Positions 1 to 9,009 of a stretch of 64,000 bases of DNA are shown piece by piece; the first letter of the stretch is position 1, and each line of letters opens with the position of its first letter. The stretch lies in NCBI GenBank assembly GCA_035456405.1, contig DATIDG010000065.1:14208-78207 (forward strand), read 5' to 3'. The notes beneath the pieces were generated by a model. That model saw nothing but the letters and a program-made list of their open reading frames with translations, made no database searches and was not told the DNA's origin. The position numbers and the translations under genes are program-made. Source of the stretch: JAGVSZ01 sp035456405 (lineage in GTDB: Bacteria > Pseudomonadota > Gammaproteobacteria > Burkholderiales > SG8-39).

Positions 1-638
1 ACCTCGGCTGGAAGCTCGCGCTGGTGCTGGCCGGACGCGCGCCGGAGGCGCTCCTCGACACCTACGACGCCGAGCGCCAGCCGGCGGCGCGGCAGAACCT
101 CGAGGTCACTCGCCGCACGAATCGCTTCCTCACGCCGCGCTCGAGCGCCGAGCGAACGCTGCGCGACGCGGTGATCGGACTCGCGCGCGAGTGCCCGTTC
201 GCACGCTCGCTGGTGAACAGCGGACGCCTGTCGGTCGCGAACCCGTATCCCGACTCGCCTGCGGTGACGAACGGCGGCTGTTCGATCCAGAACGTCGCGA
301 TCACGCTCCCGGACGGCACGCGCTCGAACCTCGTCGAGCTGGCTCAACGCTCCGGCACCGTCTTCATCGGCATCCTGTACGCGCCGACGCGCGCGGACGA
401 TGTTGCCGCGTACGCCTGGCTCGAGGCGAGCGGACGGCCGTTCCGCTTCTTCTTCTGCGGCTCGGGCGGCATCGGGGATCCGGACGGCAAGCTTAAGCAG
501 GCGCTCGGTGCCGCGCCCGGCAGCTTCGCGCTCATCCGTCCGGACCTGTATCTCGCCGGATGCGTCCCCGATGCGCGGCCTGCCCAGGCCGACGCGATGC
601 TGCGGCGGGCGCTTTGCCGAGCGCAAACTTTCGACTGA
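1..638 (+). CDS. FAD-dependent aromatic-ring monooxygenase, C-terminal part (5' end outside window)
   Basis: Only the last ~212 residues are present, read from base 3. The opening LGWKLALVLAGRAPEALLDTYDAER is the helix that follows the FAD-ribityl motif in flavoprotein hydroxylases of the PHBH/MhpA group. The rest (about residues 85-200 of the fragment) is the thioredoxin-like C-terminal domain of the MhpA-type subset. The family hydroxylates phenolic or aryl-acid rings with NAD(P)H and oxygen in the cytoplasm. A DUF2783 gene follows 8 bases later and a TRAP transporter after that, suggesting uptake and ring hydroxylation of an aromatic acid. The substrate cannot be read from this fragment. 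Confidence 0.8.
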   Translation, partial: LGWKLALVLAGRAPEALLDTYDAERQPAARQNLEVTRRTNRFLTPRSSAERTLRDAVIGLARECPFARSLVNSGRLSVANPYPDSPAVTNGGCSIQNVAITLPDGTRSNLVELAQRSGTVFIGILYAPTRADDVAAYAWLEASGRPFRFFFCGSGGIGDPDGKLKQALGAAPGSFALIRPDLYLAGCVPDARPAQADAMLRRALCRAQTFD

Positions 639-646
639 CGACGCGT

Positions 647-832
647 ATGCGCACCGATCCCAACATTCCCGATCCCGACGGCCTATACGCTGCCCTCGTT
701 GCAGCGCACGAGGGACTGACCGACGCCGAAAGCGCCGCGCTCAACGCCCGCCTGGTGTTCCTGCTAGCGAACCAGGTCGGCGACCAGCAGGTGCTGCTCG
801 ACTGCGTTGCCGCGGCGGCCCGGGCAGGCTGA
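647..832 (+). CDS. DUF2783 family small protein
   Basis: A 61-residue acidic, all-helical-looking protein starting MRTDPNIPDPDGLY. I chose ATG 647 because conserved-looking sequence begins there; longer in-frame extensions run back into the monooxygenase gene. It matches my recollection of DUF2783, a small family of unknown function usually encoded directly after FAD monooxygenases, which is also its position here. An accessory or stabilising role for the hydroxylase is an inference from position only. Confidence 0.65.
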   Translation: MRTDPNIPDPDGLYAALVAAHEGLTDAESAALNARLVFLLANQVGDQQVLLDCVAAAARAG

Positions 833-913
833 GGGGGTTCCGGTTTGCGCGCCCCGCGCGGGCCCGATACAGTCCCGCTGCGAACCCGATCTGCCACCAC
901 GAGGAGGAGGACC

Positions 914-1942
914 ATGATCAACAGAAGAATCGGCCTGACGCTGGCCTGTGCGGCGCTCGCCGCGGCTGCGGCGCCCGCCACCGCCCAGGTCACGCTCAAT
1001 GCCAGCTCCTGGGTACCTCCCGGGCATCCCATCACGGCGACGATGCTCGTGCCGCTGTGCGCGGACTTCGACAAGGTGACCGCCGGGCGCGTGAAGTGCA
1101 ACATCCTGCCCAAGGCCCCGGTGAACGCCATCCAGACCGTCGACGGCGTCAAGGACGGGCTGATGGACCTGTCGTTCATCGTGAACGGCTACACACCGGG
1201 TCGCTTCTCTCTCAGCGACGCGCCCGAGTTCCCGTTCATGGGCGACACTTCCGAGGTCACCTCGGTCGCCTACCAGCGCGTCTACGAGCGCATGCTCGCC
1301 AAGGCGAACGAGTACAAGGACGTCGTGCTGCTCGGCGTGTTCACGCACGGCCCCGGCCAGATCTACAACACCAAGCGCCCGGTCAACTCGCTCAAGGACC
1401 TCGACGGACTCAAGATCCGCATCGGCGGCGGGCTGGTCAACGACATCGCCAAGGCGCTCGGCACGGTGCCGATGCTGAAGCCCGCGCCGGAAAGCTACGA
1501 GCTCCTGTCCACCGGCGTGGCCGACGGCGTCTTCTTCCCCAAGGAGTCGCCGGCATCGTTCAAGCTGGTGCCGCTGATCAAGCACATCACCTACGTCCCG
1601 GGCGGCCTCTACAACGTCGCCTTCGCGTGGGTCGCGAACCCGGCCAAGTGGAACTCGATTCCGGAGGCCGACCGCAGGGCGCTCCAGCCGCTGCTCGGCG
1701 AGGCGCTGGCGCGCCGCACGGGCCAGGCCTGGGACGCGGCCGACGCCAAGGGCGAGGCAGCGGTGCGCGAGGCGAAGATCCCGATCGTCGTGGCGAGCCC
1801 GCAGCTCGTCGCCGAGATCAAGGCGCGGACCGATCCGCTGGAGAAGGAGTGGGTCGAGAAGAAAGCCAAGCCCAAGGGCGTGGACGGCGATGCCGTCCTG
1901 AAGGCCCTGCGGGCCGAGATCGCCACGCTGCAGAAGAAATAG
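914..1942 (+). CDS. TRAP transporter substrate-binding protein (DctP family)
   Basis: A 342-residue periplasmic receptor. ATG 914 follows GAGGAGGAGG and opens a clear signal peptide (MINRRIGLTLACAALAAAAA, cleavage near ATAQ). The mature part has DctP hallmarks: a ligand-binding core with GGLVNDIAKALG and the segment ESYELLSTGVADGVFFP. It captures an organic acid in the periplasm and hands it to the two permease subunits encoded next. The gap to the small permease gene is about 50 bases, so the three genes probably form one operon. Beside a ring hydroxylase the ligand may be an aromatic acid, which is inference. Confidence 0.9.
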   Translation: MINRRIGLTLACAALAAAAAPATAQVTLNASSWVPPGHPITATMLVPLCADFDKVTAGRVKCNILPKAPVNAIQTVDGVKDGLMDLSFIVNGYTPGRFSLSDAPEFPFMGDTSEVTSVAYQRVYERMLAKANEYKDVVLLGVFTHGPGQIYNTKRPVNSLKDLDGLKIRIGGGLVNDIAKALGTVPMLKPAPESYELLSTGVADGVFFPKESPASFKLVPLIKHITYVPGGLYNVAFAWVANPAKWNSIPEADRRALQPLLGEALARRTGQAWDAADAKGEAAVREAKIPIVVASPQLVAEIKARTDPLEKEWVEKKAKPKGVDGDAVLKALRAEIATLQKK

Positions 1943-1991
1943 GCGCTCCGCGCCACCCGCCGCCGCGCGGCCAGCGCGGCGGCGCGCCCTC

Positions 1992-2519
1992 ATGCCAGGG
2001 TCGCCGATGAACGAGCCCCGCCAGCCGCTCGACTGGTTCGATCGCATGGTCGTCCCGACGCTCGGCTACGTTGCGGCGGCGGTGATGTTCTGCCTGATGG
2101 CCCTCACCTGCGTCGACGTGATCGGCCGCTACTTCCTGAACCGGCCGGTGTGGGGCGGGTTCGAGCTTACCGAGATGATGCTCGCCGCGCTGATCTTCGC
2201 CGGCCTGCCGCTCGTGACACTGCGCAACGATCACGTCACCGTCGATCTCTTCGACCCGGTGACGCCCGACTGGCTCTTCCGGATCCAGCACGTCGTCGCG
2301 TGCACGACCGGGTTCGTTTGCACCGCCTACCTCAGCTGGCGGCTGTGGCTGCGCGCCGAGCACATGGACCGCGCCGGCGAGACCACCGCCCAGCTCAAAA
2401 TCAAGCTCGCGTACCTGACCTACTCGATGAGCCTGCTGATGGCGTTCACGGCGGCGGCGCTGCTGGTCCTCGCCTTCCGCCGGGCGCAGCGGCACTTCGT
2501 CGACGAGGCCGACGCGTGA
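1992..2519 (+). CDS. TRAP transporter small permease (DctQ family)
   Basis: A 175-residue inner-membrane protein with four hydrophobic segments. The second contains the family-like stretch FELTEMMLAALIFAGLPLVTLRNDHVTVD. ATG 1992 gives MPGSPMNEPRQ; ATG 2007 (MNEPRQPLDWFDR) is an equally good start, because DctQ proteins usually begin just before the DWFDR-like amphipathic helix. Its stop TGA (2517-2519) overlaps the GTG start of the large permease, so the two subunits are probably translationally coupled. It forms the membrane complex of the transporter with DctM. Confidence 0.88.
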   Translation: MPGSPMNEPRQPLDWFDRMVVPTLGYVAAAVMFCLMALTCVDVIGRYFLNRPVWGGFELTEMMLAALIFAGLPLVTLRNDHVTVDLFDPVTPDWLFRIQHVVACTTGFVCTAYLSWRLWLRAEHMDRAGETTAQLKIKLAYLTYSMSLLMAFTAAALLVLAFRRAQRHFVDEADA

Positions 2520-3808
2520 TCGAGGCGCTCGCCGGCTTCGCCGCCTTCCTGGCACTCGCGTTCCTGCGTGTGCCGATGGCCTTCGCCATGGGCATCGTCG
2601 GCTTCGTCGGCTTCGCCTACAAGGTGAACCTGAACGCCGCGGCAGCTATGATCGGACAGACCGCCTACGAGACGGGGCTCGCGTACACGCTGTCGGTGAT
2701 CCCGCTCTTCATCCTGATGGGCAATTTCGTCGTGCGGGCGCGGATGTCGGAGGAGCTGTACAACGCCGCCTACACCTTTCTCGGCCACTTGCGCGGCGGC
2801 CTCGCGATGTCGACCGTCATCGCGAGCGGCGGCTTCGGCTCGATCTGCGGTTCCTCGATTGCTACGGCGGCGACCTTCGCCAAGGTGGCGTACCCCTCGA
2901 TGCGCAAGTTCGGCTACAAGGACTCGCTGGCCGCAGGATCGATCGCCGCCGGCGGCACCCTCGGGATCCTGATCCCGCCCTCCGTGATCATGGTCATCTA
3001 CGGGATCATGACGGAGACGAACATCGGCAAGGTGTTCATCGCCGGGATCCTGCCGGGAATCGCGGCGGTGCTGCTGCTCTGCCTCGCGGTCGTCTGGATC
3101 ACCTGGCGCGACCCCGCCGCGGGGCCGCCCGGCGAGCGCAGCGCCCCGGGGCAGCGGCTGGAGGCAGTGAAGCGCGTGTGGCCGGTGGTGGCGCTGTTCG
3201 TGCTGGTGATCGGCGGCATCTACGGGGGCGTGTTCACCGCGACCGAGGGCGCCGGCATCGGCGCGGGCGGCGCGTTCGTATTCGCGCTCGCACGGCGCGC
3301 GCTCACGTGGAAGGTCCTGATCGAGGTCCTGATCGAAAGCGCGCGCACCACCTCGATGCTCTTCATGATCCTGATCGGCGCCCTGATCTTCGCCAACTTC
3401 ATCAACTACACGACGATGCCCGCCGACCTGAAGGACTTCGCGGGCCAGTTCAAGGCGACGCCGTGGCTCGTCATCGCCGCGATCTGCGTGATCTACGTGG
3501 TGCTCGGCACCGCGATGGAGGAGCTGTCGATGATCCTCCTCACCGTGCCGCTGTTCTTCCCGATGGTGACCGCGCTCGGCTACGAGCCGGTGTGGTTCGG
3601 CATCATCGTCGTGATCGTCGTCCAGATCGGCCTGATCAGCCCGCCGGTGGGGATGAATATCTTCGTCGTGAAGAACCTCATCCGGCACCTCAGCATCAGC
3701 ACCGTCTTCCGCGGCGTAAGTCCGTTCACCGTCGCGCTGGTCGCGCTGCTCGCGATCATCGTCGCCTTCCCGCAGCTCGCAACCTACCTTCCCGGCTTCA
3801 TGAAGTGA
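2516..3808 (+). CDS. TRAP transporter large permease (DctM family)
   Basis: A 430-residue polytopic protein with about 12 membrane segments. The GTG start at 2516 overlaps the DctQ stop (GTGA), and the translation IEALAGFAAFLALAFLRVPMAFAMG is a typical DctM N-terminus. Family signatures include the SICGSSIATAATFAKVAYP stretch and the GGTLGILIPPSVIMVIYG stretch, and a C-terminal QIGLISPPVGMNIFVV. It performs sodium-coupled import of the acid bound by the receptor at 914-1942. It ends the cluster; no clear terminator follows. Confidence 0.92.
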   Translation: MIEALAGFAAFLALAFLRVPMAFAMGIVGFVGFAYKVNLNAAAAMIGQTAYETGLAYTLSVIPLFILMGNFVVRARMSEELYNAAYTFLGHLRGGLAMSTVIASGGFGSICGSSIATAATFAKVAYPSMRKFGYKDSLAAGSIAAGGTLGILIPPSVIMVIYGIMTETNIGKVFIAGILPGIAAVLLLCLAVVWITWRDPAAGPPGERSAPGQRLEAVKRVWPVVALFVLVIGGIYGGVFTATEGAGIGAGGAFVFALARRALTWKVLIEVLIESARTTSMLFMILIGALIFANFINYTTMPADLKDFAGQFKATPWLVIAAICVIYVVLGTAMEELSMILLTVPLFFPMVTALGYEPVWFGIIVVIVVQIGLISPPVGMNIFVVKNLIRHLSISTVFRGVSPFTVALVALLAIIVAFPQLATYLPGFMK

Positions 3809-4322
3809 CCCGCGCCGGCGCGGCCGGCGGCTGCGGGGCGCCTGACGGGACCGGCCAAGCCGGGATCCGGTCGGACTCCTCGCCACGACGGATTAACCCT
3901 CTTCCCGCCGTCACCCGCCGGGGTTAGCCCGACCTCAGGATTCCCGCGTTCGCCGCGCGCGGGAAGAATCATTCATCGGACGAATGCGACGCGCGAAGGC
4001 GACGATGACGGTCCGCGCGAGCCGTGCCCGTCGACGCCTCGTGGGGCAAACTGTAAGCGGCGTCGCTCGCACATCGGTGCGAGCCGCGCGCCGGACACCC
4101 GAGGACGCACCAAAAGTGGGCCGGACTATACGCGGGTACCCCGACTCGCGGCGAGGCGAGCGGAGCGAACTCATCCTGTTGGAGGATGGCGCCGCCGAAT
4201 CCGCGGGGCGTACGATGGCCGAAACAAGAACGCTGACCGCGACGTCGATGAACCGACGGCGCACCTCGATCGGGAAATTCGGGCCCCAGAGCACTTCCGG
4301 GATCGGAGAGGATGGCAGCGAA
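3809..4322. other. Intergenic region, 514 bases, no gene seen
   Basis: The regulator's reading frame stays open back to 3984, but the upstream part is Arg/Ser-rich, has no domain character and lacks a good ribosome site, so I treat it as non-coding. The region holds an 8-bp inverted repeat, TTCCCGCG/CGCGGGAA (3941-3948 with 3958-3965, 9-base loop, no T-run), and a looser TAACCC/GGGTTA pair near 3895-3926. It probably contains the regulator's promoter, which I could not place. Confidence 0.5.
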
Positions 4323-7300
4323 GTGACCCGCCAGGGGGCAACGCTCGCGAAGCTTGCGCGTCCGTCAGGCAGCGACCTGATCAGGCGCGAGCGCCTGTTC
4401 GCGGCCCTCGATGCGGCCCGCAGTGGACGGATCGCCTGGATCGCGGCACCGGGCGGGTCGGGCAAGACCTCGCTCGTCGCCTCGTGGATCGAGGTCCGCA
4501 AGGCGCCGTGCATCTGGATGAGCGTCGACGCGGGCGACGCGGACCCGGGCTCGCTCTTCTACTATCTCGCCGCAGGGGCACGGCAGCTCGGAGCGTCCGG
4601 GCTCCCCGCGTTCGGTGCGGCGGCGCGCCCACAACTCGGCGTGTTCGCCAGACGGTTCGGTGAGCAACTCTTCGGCGCAGCGCCGTCCGGGCTGGTCCTC
4701 GTGCTCGATAGCTATCACGTGCTGCCTGCCGACGCCGAGATCCACGAGGCGATCGACGCCCTCCTGGAGTCGATTCCGCCGGGGTCTTGCGCCGTCGTGG
4801 CGAGCCGTGCGCGGCCGCCTGCCCGGCTCGCGCGCTGGATCGCCGACGCGGGCTTTCGTGCGATCGAATGGCCGGAGCTGCAGCTCCGGCCGGACGAAAG
4901 CGCAGCGCTGGCACGGCTGCATGGCCTCAAGCCGGGGCCGGCCACCGACGCCGTGTGCGAGCGTGCGCAGGGCTGGGCGGCTGGCATCGTGCTCCTCGCG
5001 CGCTCGCCGGCGGGGCAGGCGCCGCCACCTACGGTCGTTTCAACGCAGGCCGTATTCGACTATTTCGCCATCGAAGTCCTGGCGCGCGTTCCGGAGCGTA
5101 CGCGCCAGTTCCTGCTGCGCTCGGCGTTCCTGCCGCGCATGGCGGGGGCGCTCGCGCGCGCCGCCACCGGTGAGTCCGAGGCGGACGGACTGCTCGAGGC
5201 GCTCCACCGCTCGCACCTCTTCACCCAGCGGTGCGACGCCGCCGAGCCGACGTACGACTACCACCCGCTGTTCCGCGATTTCCTGCAGCGGCATGCTGCG
5301 ATCGAGTTCGACGCCGATGCGCTGCGCGCGGTCCGTGCGGCGTCGGCGAGCGCGCTCGTGGGCGCCGGGGAGGGCGGGGCCGCAGCGCCATTGCTGGTCG
5401 CCAACGAGAACTGGCCCGCGCTCGCCCGCATCGTGCGCGCGTGCGCGGACGAGTTCGCGGCGCACGGCCGGCACGCGATCCTGGCGCAGTGGATCGAGAA
5501 AGTGCCGCCGGAGGTGCGCGCGGGCGAGCCGTGGCTCGCTCACTGGCTCGGCCGCTGCCGGCTCGCGCTGCGCGCACCCGGCGCGCGCGAATTGCTCGCG
5601 ACCGCCTTCGACGCCTTCGAGCGCGCCGGCGACGCGGAGGGCGCGTTCTCGAGCTGCGCCTGGCTCCTGCGCTCCAGCGCGACGGCCGAGGAGGCCGCAC
5701 ACTGGGTCGAAGCAGCCGAGCGCATCGCGGCCGCGCACCCGCGGCTCGACGACCCGAGGGCCGAGGCGCGCCTGATCGCGCAGTTCCTGCTCGTGCACCA
5801 GTTCCCGCCGCATCACCCGCTCGTCGAGCGGTTCGCCGCGCGCGCCGAGCACCTCGCGCGCACGCTCGAGGGTGTGGCCGAGCGCACGCGCATGGCGGCG
5901 TTCGCCATGAACGTGTCCACGATGCATGCCGACTTGCGCAGGCTGGCGGCGCTCACCGCCGAGACGCACTCGCTCGCGGCCCGCGACGACGCGCCGCCTG
6001 CGGACCTCGCGATGCTGCTCCTCTTTCGCGGGTATTGCCAGCTCCAGTACGACGACGACAACGCCGCCGCGACGATCGCGCGCATGGAGCATCTCGCCGC
6101 CGCCACCGGGTCGCCCGACGTGTTCATCGCGACCGGGTACCTCGGGTACCGCGCGGCGGTGCTCGCAGGCGACATCGGGCGCGCCCGCGACTGCCTCGAG
6201 CGCCTGCGCCGGGCGGGCGGGCTGCCGGCACCGCTCGCGAAGCACATGGGCACGCTGACCTGCTATCTCGCCCTCCTCGAGAACGACCCGGCGCGCGCCG
6301 TCGCCGAGGCGCGCGCGATGCTGGAGTCGGCCGGAGGGGTCATGCCGGGCCACCGACCGATGTGGCGCGCGAACCTCGGGCAGGCGCTGCTCGCGCAGGG
6401 CGAGACCGCGGCCGCGCTGGAAGAGATCGACTGCGCGATCGGGACTGCGCGCACCTGCCGCCTGGACGGGATACTGGTCGCGGCGCAGCTGCTGCGCGCC
6501 GCCGCGCTTCAACAGCTCGGCGACGCCGCGAGTGCCGACGCAAGCCTGAGCGAGGGCCTGGCGGGAGCGCGGTCGCTGGGGTGCGTGCCGCACATGCCCT
6601 TCATCCTGCCGGGGACGCTCGCGCAGCTCGCCGCCGTTGCGCTCGACCGCGGCATCGAGCGCGACTTCGTCCGCCAGACCATCGCGCGCCACGGGCTCGC
6701 GCCACCCGCAGCGGAGGAGGAGCGCTGGCCGTGGCGCGTGCGGGTGCGGGCGTTCGGCGCCTTCGAGACGGCGGTCGACGGCGAACCGCTCGAGAACGGC
6801 ACGAAGCCGCAGCGCAGGCCGGTCGATCTCCTGAAGTACGTGATCGCGGCCGGCGGGCGCGATGTGGCGTTCGGCGCCGTGACCCAGGCGCTGTGGCCCG
6901 ACGCCGAGGGCGACGCCGCCAAGCGGTCCTTCGACGTCACGCTGCACCGGCTGCGGCGGATGCTCGGCCGCGACGACGCGATCGCGCTGCAGGGCGGCAA
7001 GCTCGCGCTCAACCCGGGCATCGTCTGGGTGGATGCGCTCGCCTTCGAGCGGCTCGCGGGGCGCCTCGGCGAGATGCAGCGGGGCGTGCGCGACGGTCCG
7101 CTCGCCCCGATCGAGTTGCTCGAGCGCGCACTGCGGCTGTACCGCGGGCCGCTGCTCTCGTCCGACGACGAGCCGTGGATCCGGCCAGCGCGCGCGCGCC
7201 TGCAGCGGCGGTTCCTGCAGCTCGCGGAAGCCGCCGGCAAGCACTGGGAGCGCAAGGGCAGACCGGACGCGGCGCTCGCCTGGTATCACCGTGCCGTCGA

Positions 7301-7475
7301 CCTCGAACCCACCGCGGAGCGCATCCATCAGCACATCCTGCGCCTGCTGCATGCGCAGGGCAGGTTCGCGGAGGCGCTCGAAGCATACCGCCGCTGCCGC
7401 GAGATGCTCGCCGTGGTCCTGGCCGCGACGCCTTCACCCGAGACCGAGGCGCTCCACCGGCTGGTGCGCGGCTAA
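4323..7475 (+). CDS. Large MalT/LuxR-type STAND ATPase with C-terminal winged helix and BTAD (SARP-like) domain; transcriptional activator
   Basis: About 1050 residues from GTG 4323, preceded by GGAGAGGA. Order: a short lead-in (DLIRRERLFAAL), an NTPase domain with Walker A APGGSGKTS at residues 42-50 and a probable Walker B (VLVLDSYHVL, about 120-130), then a long helical TPR-like region (about 340-780). Next comes an OmpR/SARP-type winged helix (RAFGAFETAVDG through LWPDAEGDAAKRSFDVTLHRLRRML, about 800-880), and finally a bacterial transcriptional activator domain (about 895-1045). The family normally binds an inducer through the helical region and activates neighbouring catabolic genes. 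The target is probably the adjacent TRAP/monooxygenase group, by position only. The arrangement is unusual because MalT proper ends in a LuxR helix-turn-helix. Confidence 0.85.
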   Translation: MTRQGATLAKLARPSGSDLIRRERLFAALDAARSGRIAWIAAPGGSGKTSLVASWIEVRKAPCIWMSVDAGDADPGSLFYYLAAGARQLGASGLPAFGAAARPQLGVFARRFGEQLFGAAPSGLVLVLDSYHVLPADAEIHEAIDALLESIPPGSCAVVASRARPPARLARWIADAGFRAIEWPELQLRPDESAALARLHGLKPGPATDAVCERAQGWAAGIVLLARSPAGQAPPPTVVSTQAVFDYFAIEVLARVPERTRQFLLRSAFLPRMAGALARAATGESEADGLLEALHRSHLFTQRCDAAEPTYDYHPLFRDFLQRHAAIEFDADALRAVRAASASALVGAGEGGAAAPLLVANENWPALARIVRACADEFAAHGRHAILAQWIEKVPPEVRAGEPWLAHWLGRCRLALRAPGARELLATAFDAFERAGDAEGAFSSCAWLLRSSATAEEAAHWVEAAERIAAAHPRLDDPRAEARLIAQFLLVHQFPPHHPLVERFAARAEHLARTLEGVAERTRMAAFAMNVSTMHADLRRLAALTAETHSLAARDDAPPADLAMLLLFRGYCQLQYDDDNAAATIARMEHLAAATGSPDVFIATGYLGYRAAVLAGDIGRARDCLERLRRAGGLPAPLAKHMGTLTCYLALLENDPARAVAEARAMLESAGGVMPGHRPMWRANLGQALLAQGETAAALEEIDCAIGTARTCRLDGILVAAQLLRAAALQQLGDAASADASLSEGLAGARSLGCVPHMPFILPGTLAQLAAVALDRGIERDFVRQTIARHGLAPPAAEEERWPWRVRVRAFGAFETAVDGEPLENGTKPQRRPVDLLKYVIAAGGRDVAFGAVTQALWPDAEGDAAKRSFDVTLHRLRRMLGRDDAIALQGGKLALNPGIVWVDALAFERLAGRLGEMQRGVRDGPLAPIELLERALRLYRGPLLSSDDEPWIRPARARLQRRFLQLAEAAGKHWERKGRPDAALAWYHRAVDLEPTAERIHQHILRLLHAQGRFAEALEAYRRCREMLAVVLAATPSPETEALHRLVRG

Positions 7476-7588
7476 GGCCGTGCCAGCGCTTCGTCCGGAT
7501 GGACTACCGGCGCGCGCGATCGGTAAGCCCGGAGTTTGTCCACCGCGCCTAGAGTGCCGCGGAGGAAACTTCACCAAGGCGGCGCGCA

Positions 7589-7753
7589 ATGGAATTCGCA
7601 ACCATCGTGCCGGTCCTCGAGTACGGGCTGGACGCGGCGCTGTTCGGCTTCCTCGCCTATGGCGCCTACCTCGTGATGGGCGGCGGCAGGTTCCACCGCG
7701 ATGCGCCCGAGGACGCCTCCCGACCGCATCTCGACCTGAGCCACGAGCTTTAG
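7589..7753 (+). CDS. Small single-pass membrane protein, unknown
   Basis: A 54-residue protein, too short for most gene callers. ATG 7589 is preceded by GGAGG at 7561 (rather distant). The N-terminal half is one hydrophobic segment (VLEYGLDAALFGFLAYGAYLVM) followed by a short charged tail ending HLDLSHEL. I do not recognise the family. In the same frame, past the TAG stop at 7751-7753, the sequence would encode a second hydrophobic helix (RILGIALGLAACLLLLPGAL) before a stop about 100 bases on, so the gene may be truncated or read through. It stands alone between the large regulator and another small exported protein. Confidence 0.5.
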   Translation: MEFATIVPVLEYGLDAALFGFLAYGAYLVMGGGRFHRDAPEDASRPHLDLSHEL

Positions 7754-7966
7754 AGAATCCTCGGCATCGCCCTCGGCCTCGCAGCCTGTCTGCTCCTCCT
7801 GCCGGGGGCGCTTTTTTCGTGTTCGCGCGTCGGTGCTGGCCGCTGTGCCTGCGCGGTCTAATCCCAACAGCCGATGCGGAACGGGCTCAGGCGTAAGCGG
7901 GAAGTATGCACACGCGCTCTACGCTGGCCGCGCGCAAATGTTGCGCATAGCCAGGAGGCGCTGCAC

Positions 7967-8245
7967 ATGATGCATTCCCATCACGCGGGCCGCAGCCGCA
8001 GGTTTTCGACTCCCCTCGTGCTGGCGGCAGTCACGCTCGGCGTCACGGCGATCGTCGTCGTGTTCGGCGGCGCGTCGGTCGATTTTGCGAAGTTCGGCGC
8101 CCCGCACAACGTGGCGCTGCAGGCGGCGCAGATCGGACTCGGCGGGCCGGCGCGGGCGGCCCCGATCGTGGTCGAGGCCGGGTATCTGCCCGCACAGATC
8201 GCCGTGCAGGCGCACGGGGAAGAGCGGCTCCCGGAGCAGTTCTAG
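7967..8245 (+). CDS. Small membrane-anchored or exported protein, unknown
   Basis: A 92-residue protein from ATG 7967, placed 8 bases after AGGAGG; the longer in-frame start at 7874 has no ribosome site. A basic, His-rich lead (MMHSHHAGRSRRF) precedes a hydrophobic segment (LVLAAVTLGVTAIVVVFGG) that could be an uncleaved anchor. The remaining ~55 residues (IVVEAGYLPAQIAVQAH and the end ERLPEQF) would be periplasmic. I do not recognise it. It lies 28 bases before the FNR-type box of the Crp/Fnr gene, so it is separately transcribed. Confidence 0.6.
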   Translation: MMHSHHAGRSRRFSTPLVLAAVTLGVTAIVVVFGGASVDFAKFGAPHNVALQAAQIGLGGPARAAPIVVEAGYLPAQIAVQAHGEERLPEQF

Positions 8246-8273
8246 GCGGCGCGCGGCCCCCCGGCGGGGCCGT

Positions 8274-8287
8274 TTGACCCGCATCAA
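8274..8287. promoter_or_regulatory. FNR/DNR-type box at the crp/fnr-like gene
   Basis: TTGAC-CCGC-ATCAA matches the FNR/DNR palindrome TTGAT-N4-ATCAA at nine of ten half-site bases. Its centre (8280.5) is 42.5 bases before the GTG start at 8323. With class II geometry (box at -41.5) the RNA would start at about 8322 and be leaderless. A weak -10 candidate GAGCAT lies at 8311-8316. The site suggests autoregulation. Confidence 0.7.
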
Positions 8288-8322
8288 GGATCGGAGGCGC
8301 CGGTGGGACCGAGCATGCCCGC

Positions 8323-9009
8323 GTGCCGGCCGCGCCGATCCGCATCCAGGAGTTCCTGAGGAACGTCCCGCTCTTTCGCGAGCTGACGGACGAGGAGCTC
8401 GACCGCATCGCCGCCGGCACGGCGCAGGTCCGCGCACCGACGGGCACGATCCTGTTCCGACGCGGCGAGGCCTCCGCAGGCTTTCACGTCATCGTGTACG
8501 GCCAGGTCAAGCTCGCCTTCGGCGCTGCCGACGGGTCGGAGAAAGTGGTCGAGATCCTCGGCCCCGGCTCGAGCTTCGGCGAGGCGGTGATGTTCCTCGA
8601 CAAGCCCTACGTCGTCTTCGCCGAGACGCTCGCCGACTCGCTCGTGCTCGCGATCGGCAAGCAGACGATCTTCACCGAGCTCGAGCGCAACCCGCGGTTC
8701 GCCCGCAAGATGCTCGCGGGGCTTGCGCAGCGCCTACACCGCCTGGTCCAGGACCTCGAGGCATATACGCTGCGCAGCGGCACCCAGCGCGTGATCGGCT
8801 ACCTGCTGCGGGACTTTCCCGAGGACGGCCGGGCGCCGGTCGAGGTCGCGCTCGCAACCAGCAAAGGGGTGCTCGCTTCGCGTCTCAACGTCACCCGCGA
8901 GCACTTCTCCCGCATCCTCCATGACCTCTCGGCGGCCGGCCTGATCGAGGTGCACGGGAGAATCATTCGCATTCTCGACCCGGAACGGCTGCGCGCGTTC
9001 CAGGGCTGA
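8323..9009 (+). CDS. Crp/Fnr-family regulator, cysteine-free (DNR-like)
   Basis: A 228-residue protein. Cyclic-nucleotide-like beta roll at about residues 10-120 (PLFRELTDEELDRIA, FRRGEASAGFHVIVYGQVKL, FGEAVMFL), dimer helix about 120-150, and helix-turn-helix at about 170-205. The recognition helix VTREHFSRIL keeps the E-x-x-S-R set that FNR and DNR proteins use to read TTGA/TCAA half-sites. There is no cysteine anywhere, so it cannot hold an FNR-type oxygen-sensing Fe-S cluster. This fits DNR-type proteins that respond to nitrogen oxides, probably through heme. It is the obvious candidate reader of the eight FNR-type boxes in this window. Confidence 0.88.
   Translation: MPAAPIRIQEFLRNVPLFRELTDEELDRIAAGTAQVRAPTGTILFRRGEASAGFHVIVYGQVKLAFGAADGSEKVVEILGPGSSFGEAVMFLDKPYVVFAETLADSLVLAIGKQTIFTELERNPRFARKMLAGLAQRLHRLVQDLEAYTLRSGTQRVIGYLLRDFPEDGRAPVEVALATSKGVLASRLNVTREHFSRILHDLSAAGLIEVHGRIIRILDPERLRAFQG

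Noticed and set aside
3984..4322. 113-residue N-terminal extension of the large regulator
   Set aside because: Low-complexity Arg/Ser-rich sequence with no ribosome site; the domain begins just after GTG 4323.
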